DNA of 5,897 nt from Candidatus Magasanikiibacteriota bacterium (GTDB lineage Bacteria > Patescibacteriota > Patescibacteriia > Magasanikbacterales > UBA10003). The number at the start of each line of letters is the position of its first letter. The stretch's first letter is position 1. Shown here piece by piece: positions 1 to 5,223 of the stretch. The notes beneath the pieces are model-generated. The model ran no database searches and was not told the origin of the DNA. It saw only the letters and a program-made list of their open reading frames with translations. The position numbers and the translations under genes are program-made. The stretch covers positions 72,671 through 78,567 of the forward strand of contig DOQH01000013.1 in the NCBI GenBank assembly GCA_003514455.1, written 5' to 3'.

Positions 1-276
1 GGAGGAATTTTATCAGGATTGAGTAGCTTTGTTGCACCAACTGTCGCGCCTTTATTAAAAGCATTGCCCAAATTTCAAAATGGAGGATTTATTAATGCGC
101 CTTTTGGCGCGGCCGTGCCGGCAATTTTGCATGGCGGCGAAACAGTCATCCCTGCCGGCGTCGGCATTGGCGGCATTACACTCAATATCAATGGCGGCAT
201 GTATTTGGATGAAGACGCGGCCGAGAAATTTGGCGATAAACTTATCAAGATTTTGAAACAGAATTTAAGAGTCTAA
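1..276 (+). CDS. Tail tape measure protein, C-terminal fragment
   Basis: The frame is open from the first base, so this is the 3' end of a longer gene; the TTG at 19 is not a believable start. The 91 visible residues have the end typical of tape measure proteins: a hydrophobic Gly/Ala/Pro-rich stretch, then GGFINAPFGAAVPAILHGGE and TVIPAG. This is close to the 'GG-x-P-x-A-L-x-G-E-x-x-P-E-x-V-I-P' signature that commonly closes these proteins. A short beta segment (ITLNINGG) and an amphipathic helix rich in lysine follow. Tape measure proteins set tail length and pass through the tail tube at ejection; the C-terminal end sits near the tail tip, which fits the hub gene that follows directly. 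The stop TAA is followed by one T and then the next ATG. The assignment rests on motif and context only. Confidence 0.78.
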   Translation, partial: GGILSGLSSFVAPTVAPLLKALPKFQNGGFINAPFGAAVPAILHGGETVIPAGVGIGGITLNINGGMYLDEDAAEKFGDKLIKILKQNLRV

Positions 277-277
277 T

Positions 278-2302
278 ATGGCGGTGCAAGTTTTAATCGA
301 TAGTATAGACCGAACCAAGCGCATTGATTGGCAAAGTTTAAAAATTCAGAATGTTTTAACAAGTCGGATTGATAGATGTTCTTTCATAATTGAAACATAC
401 GGCGATACGACTTATCGGCCGAATTTAGGGCATGAGGTGATAATATATCGCGACGCTACCAAGATTTTTGGCGGTTTAATTCTATCAATTGAGGAAGCGC
501 CGGAGGCCTATAATATCATCGGCTACAAAATTGAATGCGTGGATTATACCCGGCTTTTAGATGGCAAATTAGTGACCGAAGTTTATGAAAATATGACAAT
601 CAATGCCATCATTGCCGATTTAATAGCCAATTGGGCGCCAACCGGATTCACCGGTGTCAATGTAGATTGTCCGAATACAATTAATTATATCGCTTTTAAT
701 TATGTGCCACTGTCCAAATGTTTGAAAGAATTGGCTGAACGATTTAATTATGATTGGTATGTTGATTATGACAAAGATATCCATTTTTTCAACAAAGAGG
801 AAAACGCCGCGCCGTTCAGTTTGAATGACAATGACGGCAGTTATATTTTTCCAACACTGCAAATTAATCGCGACAATTCGCAGGTTAAAAATGTGATTAT
901 TGTCAGAGGAGGGGAGTATCTAGCCGATACTTTGACAGCGGAAATTCAGACGAATGGAGTGGATTACATGTTTAATCTGCCCTATCGTTATGAGGATTTC
1001 CAAGCGACTTTATCAAGTACGAATCTGAATGTCGGCATTGATTTTAGTTCTGATCCTGATTTGCATGACGCGCTTTGGAATAGAGACGAAAAAGTTTTGA
1101 AATTTAAAAAGACCGATACGCCATCAAACGCCAAATTATTAAAAATAATCGGCCGACCTTATTTGCCAGTCATTATCAAACAGAAAGATAATGTTTCAGT
1201 AGAGGCCATGATCAGTGCCGAGGGAGGCAATGGCGAATATGAATATTTGATTATTGACCAGACAATCAATTCCAAAGAAGGCGCGCGCCAACGCGCCGCC
1301 GCCGAATTATATGCTTATTCACAGACTATCAGTGAAGCGGATTTTGAGACAGAAGTGGATGGCTTAAAATCAGGCCAAAGATTGCATGTGGTCAGCGCGG
1401 CCCGAGATTTGGATGAATATTATATTATCAACAAAGTGAATATCAGAATGCGCACGGCCGACCAATTTTATTATCATGTTTCACTGGTGACCACCAGGAC
1501 ATTCGGCATGATAGAAATGTTGCAGAATTTAATTTTGGATAAAACAAAAGAAGTTAATTTGAGAAAAAAAGAAATTTTGGATTTGATAGAATCTTTCCCC
1601 GAAATAATTACGATTGATGATGGCACACCAACTTTAAGCAAGGTGCACAATCCACAAAGTGAGGCCATGTCATTCGCAGAAACATTAACAGTACAAAGTT
1701 TAAATTATGATGTGGATTTCGTTGCCGGGCCTTGGATTCCATTTCAAAATTATGATACCGGACAAATCAATCCCGGCACGGCCGCAAATGACGCGAGCAT
1801 CGGCGCATTGGCTTGGACTAATCCGGATAATGCGAAAGTCAGCGACAATGTTTATGCGACTGCGGCAATACCCGGAGCAGGATCAGCCACGACACAATAT
1901 TTAAAAGCCACCAATTTCGGATTCAGTATCCCGATAGGAGCCATTATTTTAGGGATTGAAGTAAAAATAGAGCGCAAGGCAACTCATCAATTGGTTGGAG
2001 TGGCTGACAATGCCGTGAAAATTGTTAAAAGCAATGGATCAATTGGTTCTACGAATAAAGCGATTGCCGGCGCGTGGCCATTAGTTGATACAGTTCAAAC
2101 TTATGGAGGATCAGCTGATTTATGGGGCGAGGCGTGGGATTACAATGATATAAATTCAGCTAATTTCGGAGTCGTAATTTCCGCATCATTGCTTTCATCC
2201 GGAGCACCACTTGTAGCCAGCATTGATAATATTAATATCACAATTTATTATCAGGACAAACATAAACGAGTATTTTTGGCCGATGGTTCAAGATTGGAAT
2301 AA
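278..2302 (+). CDS. Tail hub / tail-tip protein with C-terminal appendage domain
   Basis: This 674-aa protein directly follows the tape measure gene, where siphophages carry hub or tail-tip genes. Residues 1-100 are beta-rich and resemble the N-terminal barrel of gp27/Tal-type hubs (GHEVIIYRDATKIFGGLILS). Residues 140-175 (PLSKCLKELAERFNYDWYVD) match the hub pattern of a helix followed by 'dWYvD-dg-i-fF'. Residues about 330-400 (SKEGARQRAAAELYAYSQ, then GLKSGQRLHVVSA) match the helix and barrel that close hub domains. Residues 411-440 are helical and charged and look like a linker. Residues about 480-665 form a separate beta-rich domain with Asn/Gly/Trp clusters (YGGSADLWGEAWDYNDINSA) ending in an ITIYY strand; this is probably a jelly-roll-like appendage for adhesion or capsid/cell-surface contact. 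No lysozyme or peptidase motif is visible. The start ATG follows the upstream stop by one base and has no Shine-Dalgarno site. The hub role is moderately secure; the role of the C-terminal domain is inferred. Confidence 0.72.
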   Translation: MAVQVLIDSIDRTKRIDWQSLKIQNVLTSRIDRCSFIIETYGDTTYRPNLGHEVIIYRDATKIFGGLILSIEEAPEAYNIIGYKIECVDYTRLLDGKLVTEVYENMTINAIIADLIANWAPTGFTGVNVDCPNTINYIAFNYVPLSKCLKELAERFNYDWYVDYDKDIHFFNKEENAAPFSLNDNDGSYIFPTLQINRDNSQVKNVIIVRGGEYLADTLTAEIQTNGVDYMFNLPYRYEDFQATLSSTNLNVGIDFSSDPDLHDALWNRDEKVLKFKKTDTPSNAKLLKIIGRPYLPVIIKQKDNVSVEAMISAEGGNGEYEYLIIDQTINSKEGARQRAAAELYAYSQTISEADFETEVDGLKSGQRLHVVSAARDLDEYYIINKVNIRMRTADQFYYHVSLVTTRTFGMIEMLQNLILDKTKEVNLRKKEILDLIESFPEIITIDDGTPTLSKVHNPQSEAMSFAETLTVQSLNYDVDFVAGPWIPFQNYDTGQINPGTAANDASIGALAWTNPDNAKVSDNVYATAAIPGAGSATTQYLKATNFGFSIPIGAIILGIEVKIERKATHQLVGVADNAVKIVKSNGSIGSTNKAIAGAWPLVDTVQTYGGSADLWGEAWDYNDINSANFGVVISASLLSSGAPLVASIDNINITIYYQDKHKRVFLADGSRLE

Positions 2303-2335
2303 AAACATAGTGTATAGTACATAATCAAAAAAATT

Positions 2336-2803
2336 ATGAAATCAAAACAAGAAAAAATCTGTTTAAAGGGTATTTGGAAATTTACAATTCGGGACGCAAA
2401 AACCGGATTGGTTAAATGCGTGCAGACCTATAAAAATTTAATTCCGACTGTCGGCCGCACATTGATTGCCAATAATTTGACCGATGCATCACCGGATAAT
2501 GCACCTCGTATTAATTATGTGGCACTTGGTACAGGTACCAATGTGCCGGCTAATTCTGATACTCAATTGCAGACAGAGTCATACCGTAATCAAACGGCAT
2601 CGGAAACAAATGCCAACAATATTGCTTATGTGACTGGATTTTTCGGCGCGGCAGAATGCAATGGCACTTATCGTGAGGCCGGGCTTTTTTCTAACGGCAC
2701 CGGTGCGGCCAATTCCGGCGTTTTGGTTTCAAGAGTGGCCATCAATGTCACCAAATCCAATACCGAGACATTAACAATCGATTGGACTTTAACTATTTCT
2801 TAA
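2336..2803 (+). CDS. Tail fibre / appendage-like structural protein
   Basis: This 155-aa protein begins with a beta-rich stretch (GIWKFTIRDAKTGLVKCVQT). Around residue 61 it carries YVALGTGTNVPANSDTQL, followed by E and R about ten residues on. That pattern, 'yvalGtGtt-p...sDT-L--E--R', recurs in many phage tail fibre and appendage proteins. A second conserved-looking block, near residue 112, is YREAGLFSNG. The C-terminus is a run of Thr/Asn-rich beta strands (TLTIDWTLTIS), as expected of a trimeric or beta-sandwich structural protein. No signal peptide, membrane segment or enzyme motif is visible. It is the only gene in the late cluster not joined to its neighbour by TAATATG: 33 bases separate it from the hub gene. 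The ATG is preceded by an A-rich tract without a Shine-Dalgarno site. It is probably a minor tail or fibre component; the exact position in the virion is unknown. Confidence 0.6.
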   Translation: MKSKQEKICLKGIWKFTIRDAKTGLVKCVQTYKNLIPTVGRTLIANNLTDASPDNAPRINYVALGTGTNVPANSDTQLQTESYRNQTASETNANNIAYVTGFFGAAECNGTYREAGLFSNGTGAANSGVLVSRVAINVTKSNTETLTIDWTLTIS

Positions 2804-2804
2804 T

Positions 2805-3578
2805 ATGGGAGAACCATTAACAACTTTTACGGCCGGCGATTTATTGCCGGGGACGACTCTTAATTCAAATTTTCAAAACGCGAGAGATGGTCTGCTGGAA
2901 TTGATCTGTGCCGAGGCAATAGATACAACAACCGTACCCAAGCCGTTTTATATCAATTCAGGATCGGGTTGGATTGGGCTTTGTGATGGTAATGATCAAA
3001 CAAAGCTGGAATTCGTCGGTTTTGTTAAATCAGGCCAAAATGTGGGAGCTGGCGCATTCGCTCAAGTGTATATGGGTGAAGGTGTAATTGTAAAAGGATT
3101 TAGCGGACTCTCGCGCGGCTCAAAATATTATGTGCAAGATGATGGAACGATTGGCACTTCTGTGGGGACATATGAGATTTTGGTGGGTATTGCAATTTCA
3201 ACTACAGAGATTATTTTGGTAAAAGGCAGTTTTGAATATTTGGGCAATACAAGCAGTGGGGGAGGAACCAATGTTCATACCGCACCATCAAAAGCGCGGA
3301 TTGCTATCGTAAAGGTTTTTGGCGCTAAAACTGGAGATTCTAGCAATGGCACACACGAAAGAGCCGCTTCAATTGTTATCTCAAAAGTCGGGGCAACTTC
3401 CAACCAGGCATCTATGATTGTTCAAGGTTCGAGCGGAGGAGGCGGATATGTTAATTCGATTCAATTAAGTGCCAGTTGGTCTGGAGATTCAATAACAACT
3501 AAATTGTATGCTTCTCCAAATGGCTCGGCCGATTCTGATTATACTGGGCCGACAATAACGGTATATTATTATCGCTAA
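2805..3578 (+). CDS. Phage fibre/appendage protein, two-domain
   Basis: This is a 257-aa protein. The first 30 residues (TFTAGDLLPGTTLNSNFQNA) resemble the N-terminal 'sGd-l-a--lN-nf' segment of many tail fibre proteins. Residues about 40-145 form a compact beta domain containing GVIVKGFSGLSRGSKYYVQD and VGTYEILVGIAISTTEIILV. This pattern of a short repeat-like beta unit ('vkG-sGLt-G--YYv-dDG') is common in phage appendage proteins. A Gly/Ser linker (NTSSGGG, about residue 147) separates it from a C-terminal beta-sandwich-like domain ending in TITVYYYR, similar in style to the last strand of the hub protein's C-terminal domain. Glycine-rich tracts occur again near residue 209 (SSGGGG). No catalytic residues are recognisable. 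It lies in the tail-to-lysis interval, and start and stop both fit the TAATATG junction rule. A structural, possibly receptor-contacting role is inferred. Confidence 0.6.
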   Translation: MGEPLTTFTAGDLLPGTTLNSNFQNARDGLLELICAEAIDTTTVPKPFYINSGSGWIGLCDGNDQTKLEFVGFVKSGQNVGAGAFAQVYMGEGVIVKGFSGLSRGSKYYVQDDGTIGTSVGTYEILVGIAISTTEIILVKGSFEYLGNTSSGGGTNVHTAPSKARIAIVKVFGAKTGDSSNGTHERAASIVISKVGATSNQASMIVQGSSGGGGYVNSIQLSASWSGDSITTKLYASPNGSADSDYTGPTITVYYYR

Positions 3579-3579
3579 T

Positions 3580-3708
3580 ATGACCAAATCTCAACTTAAA
3601 ATTGAATTATTGAAAATTATTGATGAAAATATTGAAACTTTATCATCAGAAATTATCACGACTGTCATGCAATTGCGCGCGCAGATTGAAATAAAATTGA
3701 AAGATTAA
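3580..3708 (+). CDS. Small helical/coiled-coil peptide, function unknown
   Basis: This is a 42-aa reading frame exactly filling the gap between the fibre gene and the endolysin. It starts with ATG one base after the upstream TAA and ends with TAA one base before the next ATG, so both of its ends obey the TAATATG rule seen elsewhere in this operon; that is the main argument that it is real. The peptide (MTKSQLKIELLKIIDENIET at its start) is Leu/Ile-rich with regular charged positions, and is predicted by eye to be one long amphipathic helix or coiled coil. It has no cysteine, no signal peptide and no membrane segment. Its position just before the endolysin suggests a small lysis or tail accessory protein, but I do not recognise the family. 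Confidence 0.6.
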   Translation: MTKSQLKIELLKIIDENIETLSSEIITTVMQLRAQIEIKLKD

Positions 3709-3709
3709 T

Positions 3710-4498
3710 ATGTTTAAAAGATTAAATCCGGAGGACATTGCTAAAATCAAAAAAATTGGATTACCAATTGATAAAAAATTTCGTACTGGCATGGATTGGA
3801 TATCCCAACCATTCGGCGCCAATTATGTTGATTTCTATAAGAAACTTGGTATGCAGGGACATAATGGGATTGATTTTTTAGTGCCGTCTGGCACACCAGT
3901 TTTTGCCACATTTGCCGGGCATGTGACGATTAGCGGTGTGGATGTGGAAGCTGGGCGTGAAGTGAAAATTGAATCGCTGGAATTTGAAGTTGAGGGACAA
4001 AAAATAAAACTGGAAGCGATATATTATCATCTACAAAAAGAAAATACAAAAGTCGGTAATTGGATTGAAGAGGGTGAAGTGGCGGCATGGTCAGATAATA
4101 CCGGCAAATGGACAACCGGCGCGCATCTGCATTTTGGTATTAAAATTCTTTACAAACAAGGCGATAGTTTTGTTAAAGATTCCAATAATGGATATTTTGG
4201 GGCTATAAATCCGGAGCCACTTTTTAGAGATGAGGATTACAAATTATTGCCGGTGGATCTGCGGTATGGCCAGCCATTCAGCAATGCGCGCGAGTTGGCA
4301 TGGAAAGCACGAAGTTTTTGGTGGGTGGTAAGCAAATTGGGCCGTCGGCCAAGTCGGCAGGAAATGAACGCTTGGATCTATGGCAAGTGGGATTTCAACA
4401 TGGTGGCCGAACCGACTTACGCCATGATTTGGCATCACTATACAAAACAAGAACATTTAAAAAATATCGCATTAAATAATTATTTTAATGTCAAATAA
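3710..4498 (+). CDS. Endolysin, M23 family (LytM-type) zinc metallopeptidase
   Basis: This 262-aa protein carries the full M23 signature. HNGID gives H51 and D55 (the HxxxD zinc motif), YYHL gives H107, and AHLHFG gives H139 and H141 (the HxH motif). M23 enzymes are zinc endopeptidases that cut peptide cross-bridges of peptidoglycan; all expected ligands and the catalytic histidine are present, so it should be active. The peptidase spans roughly residues 25-175. Residues 180-262 form a Trp/Arg-rich helical region (RRPSRQEMNAWIYGKWDF) that could bind cell wall or act as a separate accessory domain; I do not recognise it. There is no signal peptide, so release would need a holin, and a one-helix membrane protein follows immediately. 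The start is set by the TAATATG junction; the stop reads into the next start the same way. A virion-associated lysin is an alternative. Confidence 0.88.
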   Translation: MFKRLNPEDIAKIKKIGLPIDKKFRTGMDWISQPFGANYVDFYKKLGMQGHNGIDFLVPSGTPVFATFAGHVTISGVDVEAGREVKIESLEFEVEGQKIKLEAIYYHLQKENTKVGNWIEEGEVAAWSDNTGKWTTGAHLHFGIKILYKQGDSFVKDSNNGYFGAINPEPLFRDEDYKLLPVDLRYGQPFSNARELAWKARSFWWVVSKLGRRPSRQEMNAWIYGKWDFNMVAEPTYAMIWHHYTKQEHLKNIALNNYFNVK

Positions 4499-4499
4499 T

Positions 4500-4676
4500 A
4501 TGTCAAATTTATTTGAATTTTTGAGCGGCAAAAAAACATACATTTTAGCCGCGGTCGGATTTGTTTGGGCCTTGATCGGTTGGATAATGGGTTTTATTGA
4601 TGCCAAACAAGCACAAGAGGTAATATGGGCATCTCTAACGGCCATGGCGTTGCGCGCCGGCATCAATAAAAATTAA
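4500..4676 (+). CDS. Holin-like small membrane protein
   Basis: This is a 58-aa protein with one clear hydrophobic segment at about residues 13-33 (TYILAAVGFVWALIGWIMGF). It is preceded by a basic GKK and followed by a shorter amphipathic helix with a basic tail (LRAGINKN). Small size, a single membrane helix and its place just after an endolysin without a signal peptide support a holin role: forming inner-membrane lesions that release the endolysin. The start is ambiguous. ATG 4488 would add MSNN and overlap the endolysin by 11 bases. ATG 4500 gives the TAATATG junction used throughout the operon and is preferred. The two starts lie in a 12-base repeat (ATGTCAAATAAT, then ATGTCAAAT), so the 4488 start could be a duplication product or a dual start of the kind holins sometimes use. 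A generic membrane accessory role cannot be excluded. Confidence 0.65.
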   Translation: MSNLFEFLSGKKTYILAAVGFVWALIGWIMGFIDAKQAQEVIWASLTAMALRAGINKN

Positions 4677-4714
4677 AAATCCCTCTCCGAAGGAGGAGGA
4701 CGGAAGAGGGATTT
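4677..4714. terminator. Hairpin terminator between converging transcripts
   Basis: The arms AAATCCCTCTCCG (4677-4689) and CGGAAGAGGGATTT (4701-4714) pair over 13 bp with one bulged A at 4704. The 11-base loop is AAGGAGGAGGA. The + strand has only a short T tract after the stem (TTTAT). The - strand has TTTTTAATTTTTATT, so the hairpin looks stronger for leftward transcription. It probably insulates the lysis genes from the - strand RNA unit and also ends the late message. A small hairpin (ATCGC-ccgaga-GCGAT, 4715-4730) stacks next to it. Confidence 0.75.
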
Positions 4715-4736
4715 ATCGCCCGAGAGCGATGAGAAT

Positions 4737-4814
4737 ATTATACCATAGTCAAGAAGTCAAAATTGGCTCAAAAGATGCTTTTATCCACATGATTTAAAAG
4801 ATTCGTGGTATAAT
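4737..4814. promoter_or_regulatory. Divergent extended -10 motifs as a 9-bp inverted repeat
   Basis: TGGTATAAT, the extended -10 form TGnTATAAT, occurs on the + strand at 4806-4814 and on the - strand at 4745-4737, pointing outward. Neither has a good -35 box at 16-18 bases. Extended -10 promoters can work without one. The rightward element would transcribe antisense to the tRNA; the leftward one runs straight into the terminator at 4714-4677. Activity is inferred from motif alone, and a protein-binding inverted repeat is an alternative reading. Confidence 0.35.
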
Positions 4815-4825
4815 GATATTACCAC

Positions 4826-4854
4826 TTGACATATTTATGCACATATGTTAAGGT
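4826..4854 (+). promoter_or_regulatory. Weak sigma70-like promoter, antisense to the tRNA
   Basis: A perfect -35 box TTGACA (4826-4831) is followed after 17 bases by TAAGGT (4849-4854), which matches only half of TATAAT. If active it would give a short RNA across the complement of the tRNA, ending at the T-run after 5018. The poor -10 makes this tentative. Confidence 0.25.
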
Positions 4855-4867
4855 GATGTTTCAAAAC

Positions 4868-5018
4868 AAAAACAGCCATTTAGTGGCAGATAAACACTTT
4901 GTGCGGTAGGGGATTTGAACCCCTAAGTCCGGGTGGACGATGATTTGGAAAATCATTATGTTTACCAGTTTCATCAACCGCACTTTGAGTGTTTATCTGC
5001 CATTGATCGGCTGTTTTT
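4868..5018. repeat. Nested perfect inverted repeats enclosing the tRNA
   Basis: Two perfect arms flank the tRNA symmetrically. AAAAACAGCC (4868-4877) pairs with GGCTGTTTTT (5009-5018) over 10 bp, and TGGCAGATAAACACT (4884-4898) pairs with AGTGTTTATCTGCCA (4988-5002) over 15 bp. A 6-by-6 internal loop lies between the outer and inner arms. The tRNA's own 7-bp acceptor stem continues the same axis after a small loop. The whole region can fold as one long rod capped by the tRNA. Each end carries a T-rich tract in its own direction (T7 at 5014-5020 on +; TTTTTGTTTT on -), so it can also act as a bidirectional terminator. It could be an extended precursor stem, a mobile-cassette boundary or a replication/packaging structure; sequence alone does not decide. 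Confidence 0.85.
4900..4983 (-). tRNA. Class II tRNA, leucine-type body with anticodon UCC
   Basis: A complete cloverleaf reads on the - strand from 4983 to 4900. The acceptor stem is GTGCGGT/ACCGCAC with 7 perfect pairs. T8 and G9 precede the D arm ATG-AAACTGGTAAA-CAT. The anticodon stem ATGAT/ATCAT holds the 7-base loop TTTCCAA, giving anticodon UCC (complement of 4937-4939). A 15-base variable region contains the stem GTCC-ACCC-GGAC. The T arm is AGGGG-TTCAAAT-CCCCT. The discriminator is A73 and CCA is not encoded. The long variable arm, the D-arm sequence (TGATGAAACTGGTAAACAT) and A73 are those of bacterial tRNA-Leu, whereas UCC reads glycine GGA/GGN codons and normal tRNA-Gly is class I with U73. 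It may therefore be charged with leucine, since in bacteria such as E. coli LeuRS does not rely on the anticodon. A decaying or non-translational tRNA is possible, but every stem is intact. Confidence 0.88.
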
Positions 5019-5029
5019 TTAATTTAAAA

Positions 5030-5142
5030 AACGCTCCTAAGGCCAACCCTCGGGGAGCTGGAATTTTGCAATTCCTTCTCCCCAGTTGATATTCTCTTCC
5101 GGGAATCCAACGACTCCCCGAAAAGCTGACCTTAAAAGCGTT
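5030..5142 (-). ncRNA. Three-way-junction structured RNA candidate
   Basis: On the - strand the ends pair as nested helices: AACGCT (5142-5137) with AGCGTT (5035-5030), AAGGTCA (5133-5127) with TTGGCCTT (5046-5039), and CGGGGAG (5120-5114) with CTCCCCG (5057-5051). Inside lie two hairpins: GTTG-g-ATTC with GAAT-at-CAAC (5111-5085), and GGAATT-GCAA-AATTCC (5075-5060) with a GNRA tetraloop. One pair in the second helix is a T-G wobble on this strand but an A-C mismatch on the other, which favours the - strand as the RNA. The closing helix runs into TTTTTT, so it can terminate. A second GGGGAG (5083-5078) can compete for CTCCCC (5057-5052), giving an alternative rod-like hairpin. A promoter sits upstream on the same strand and the tRNA downstream. 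I do not recognise the RNA family. Confidence 0.65.
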
Positions 5143-5197
5143 GATTTATTTTCTTTCGTTGTTTAGAAAATATATTTAGCTAAATTAAGGATTGGCC

Positions 5198-5223
5198 ATC
5201 CTCAAATTATATATCATGAGGAT
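5198..5223 (-). other. Hairpin at the 5' end of the - strand transcript
   Basis: ATCCTCA (5223-5217) pairs with TGAGGAT (5204-5198) over 7 bp around a 12-base AT-rich loop. It falls at the predicted start of the RNA made from the promoter at 5258-5230, where it could protect the 5' end or act as an operator palindrome in DNA. Confidence 0.5.

Larger units (their letters stand above)
4715..4867. other. Non-coding spacer with promoter-like elements
   Basis: I see no convincing reading frame here. The stretch holds a small hairpin (4715-4730) and a 9-bp inverted pair of extended -10 motifs (4737-4745 and 4806-4814). It also has a TTGACA box (4826-4831) with only a poor -10 downstream. It is the AT-rich left part of the 764-base interval between the holin gene and the next protein gene; the rest of that interval is described in separate entries. 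Confidence 0.5.

Noticed and set aside
19..276. TTG at 19 as the start of a complete 85-aa gene
   Set aside because: The frame is open back to base 1 and the protein looks like the tail end of a tape measure protein, so it is a truncated gene, not a small one.
620..862. Reading frame on the - strand inside the hub gene
   Set aside because: It lies wholly opposite a well-supported coding region, has no recognisable domain and no promoter or start context; the same holds for the other opposite-strand frames at 1474-1668, 3930-4115, 4244-4456, 4472-4666, 5439-5690 and 5450-5638.
1707..1904. Alternative + frame of 65 aa inside the hub gene
   Set aside because: It is out of frame with a convincing beta-rich domain and its composition looks like a frame shadow.
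278..2302. Reassigned stop codon (UGA or UAG) linked to the unusual tRNA
   Set aside because: All long frames are open under the standard code and end in TAA; the anticodon UCC would not read a stop codon.
2303..2335. Promoter in the gap before the 155-aa fibre-like gene
   Set aside because: A TATAGT at 2313-2318 is present, but the nearest -35-like box (TTGGAA) is only 13 bases away; too weak to call.
4901..4983. Reading the tRNA on the + strand
   Set aside because: The T loop, T8, the D-arm bases and the discriminator are only right on the - strand.
5030..5142. phi29-type packaging RNA, T-box leader or tmRNA for the structured RNA
   Set aside because: It has a three-way junction, but the genome context is a long-tailed phage with a tape measure gene rather than a phi29-like one; there is no T-box motif (AGGGTGG), and no tRNA-like acceptor or tag reading frame.
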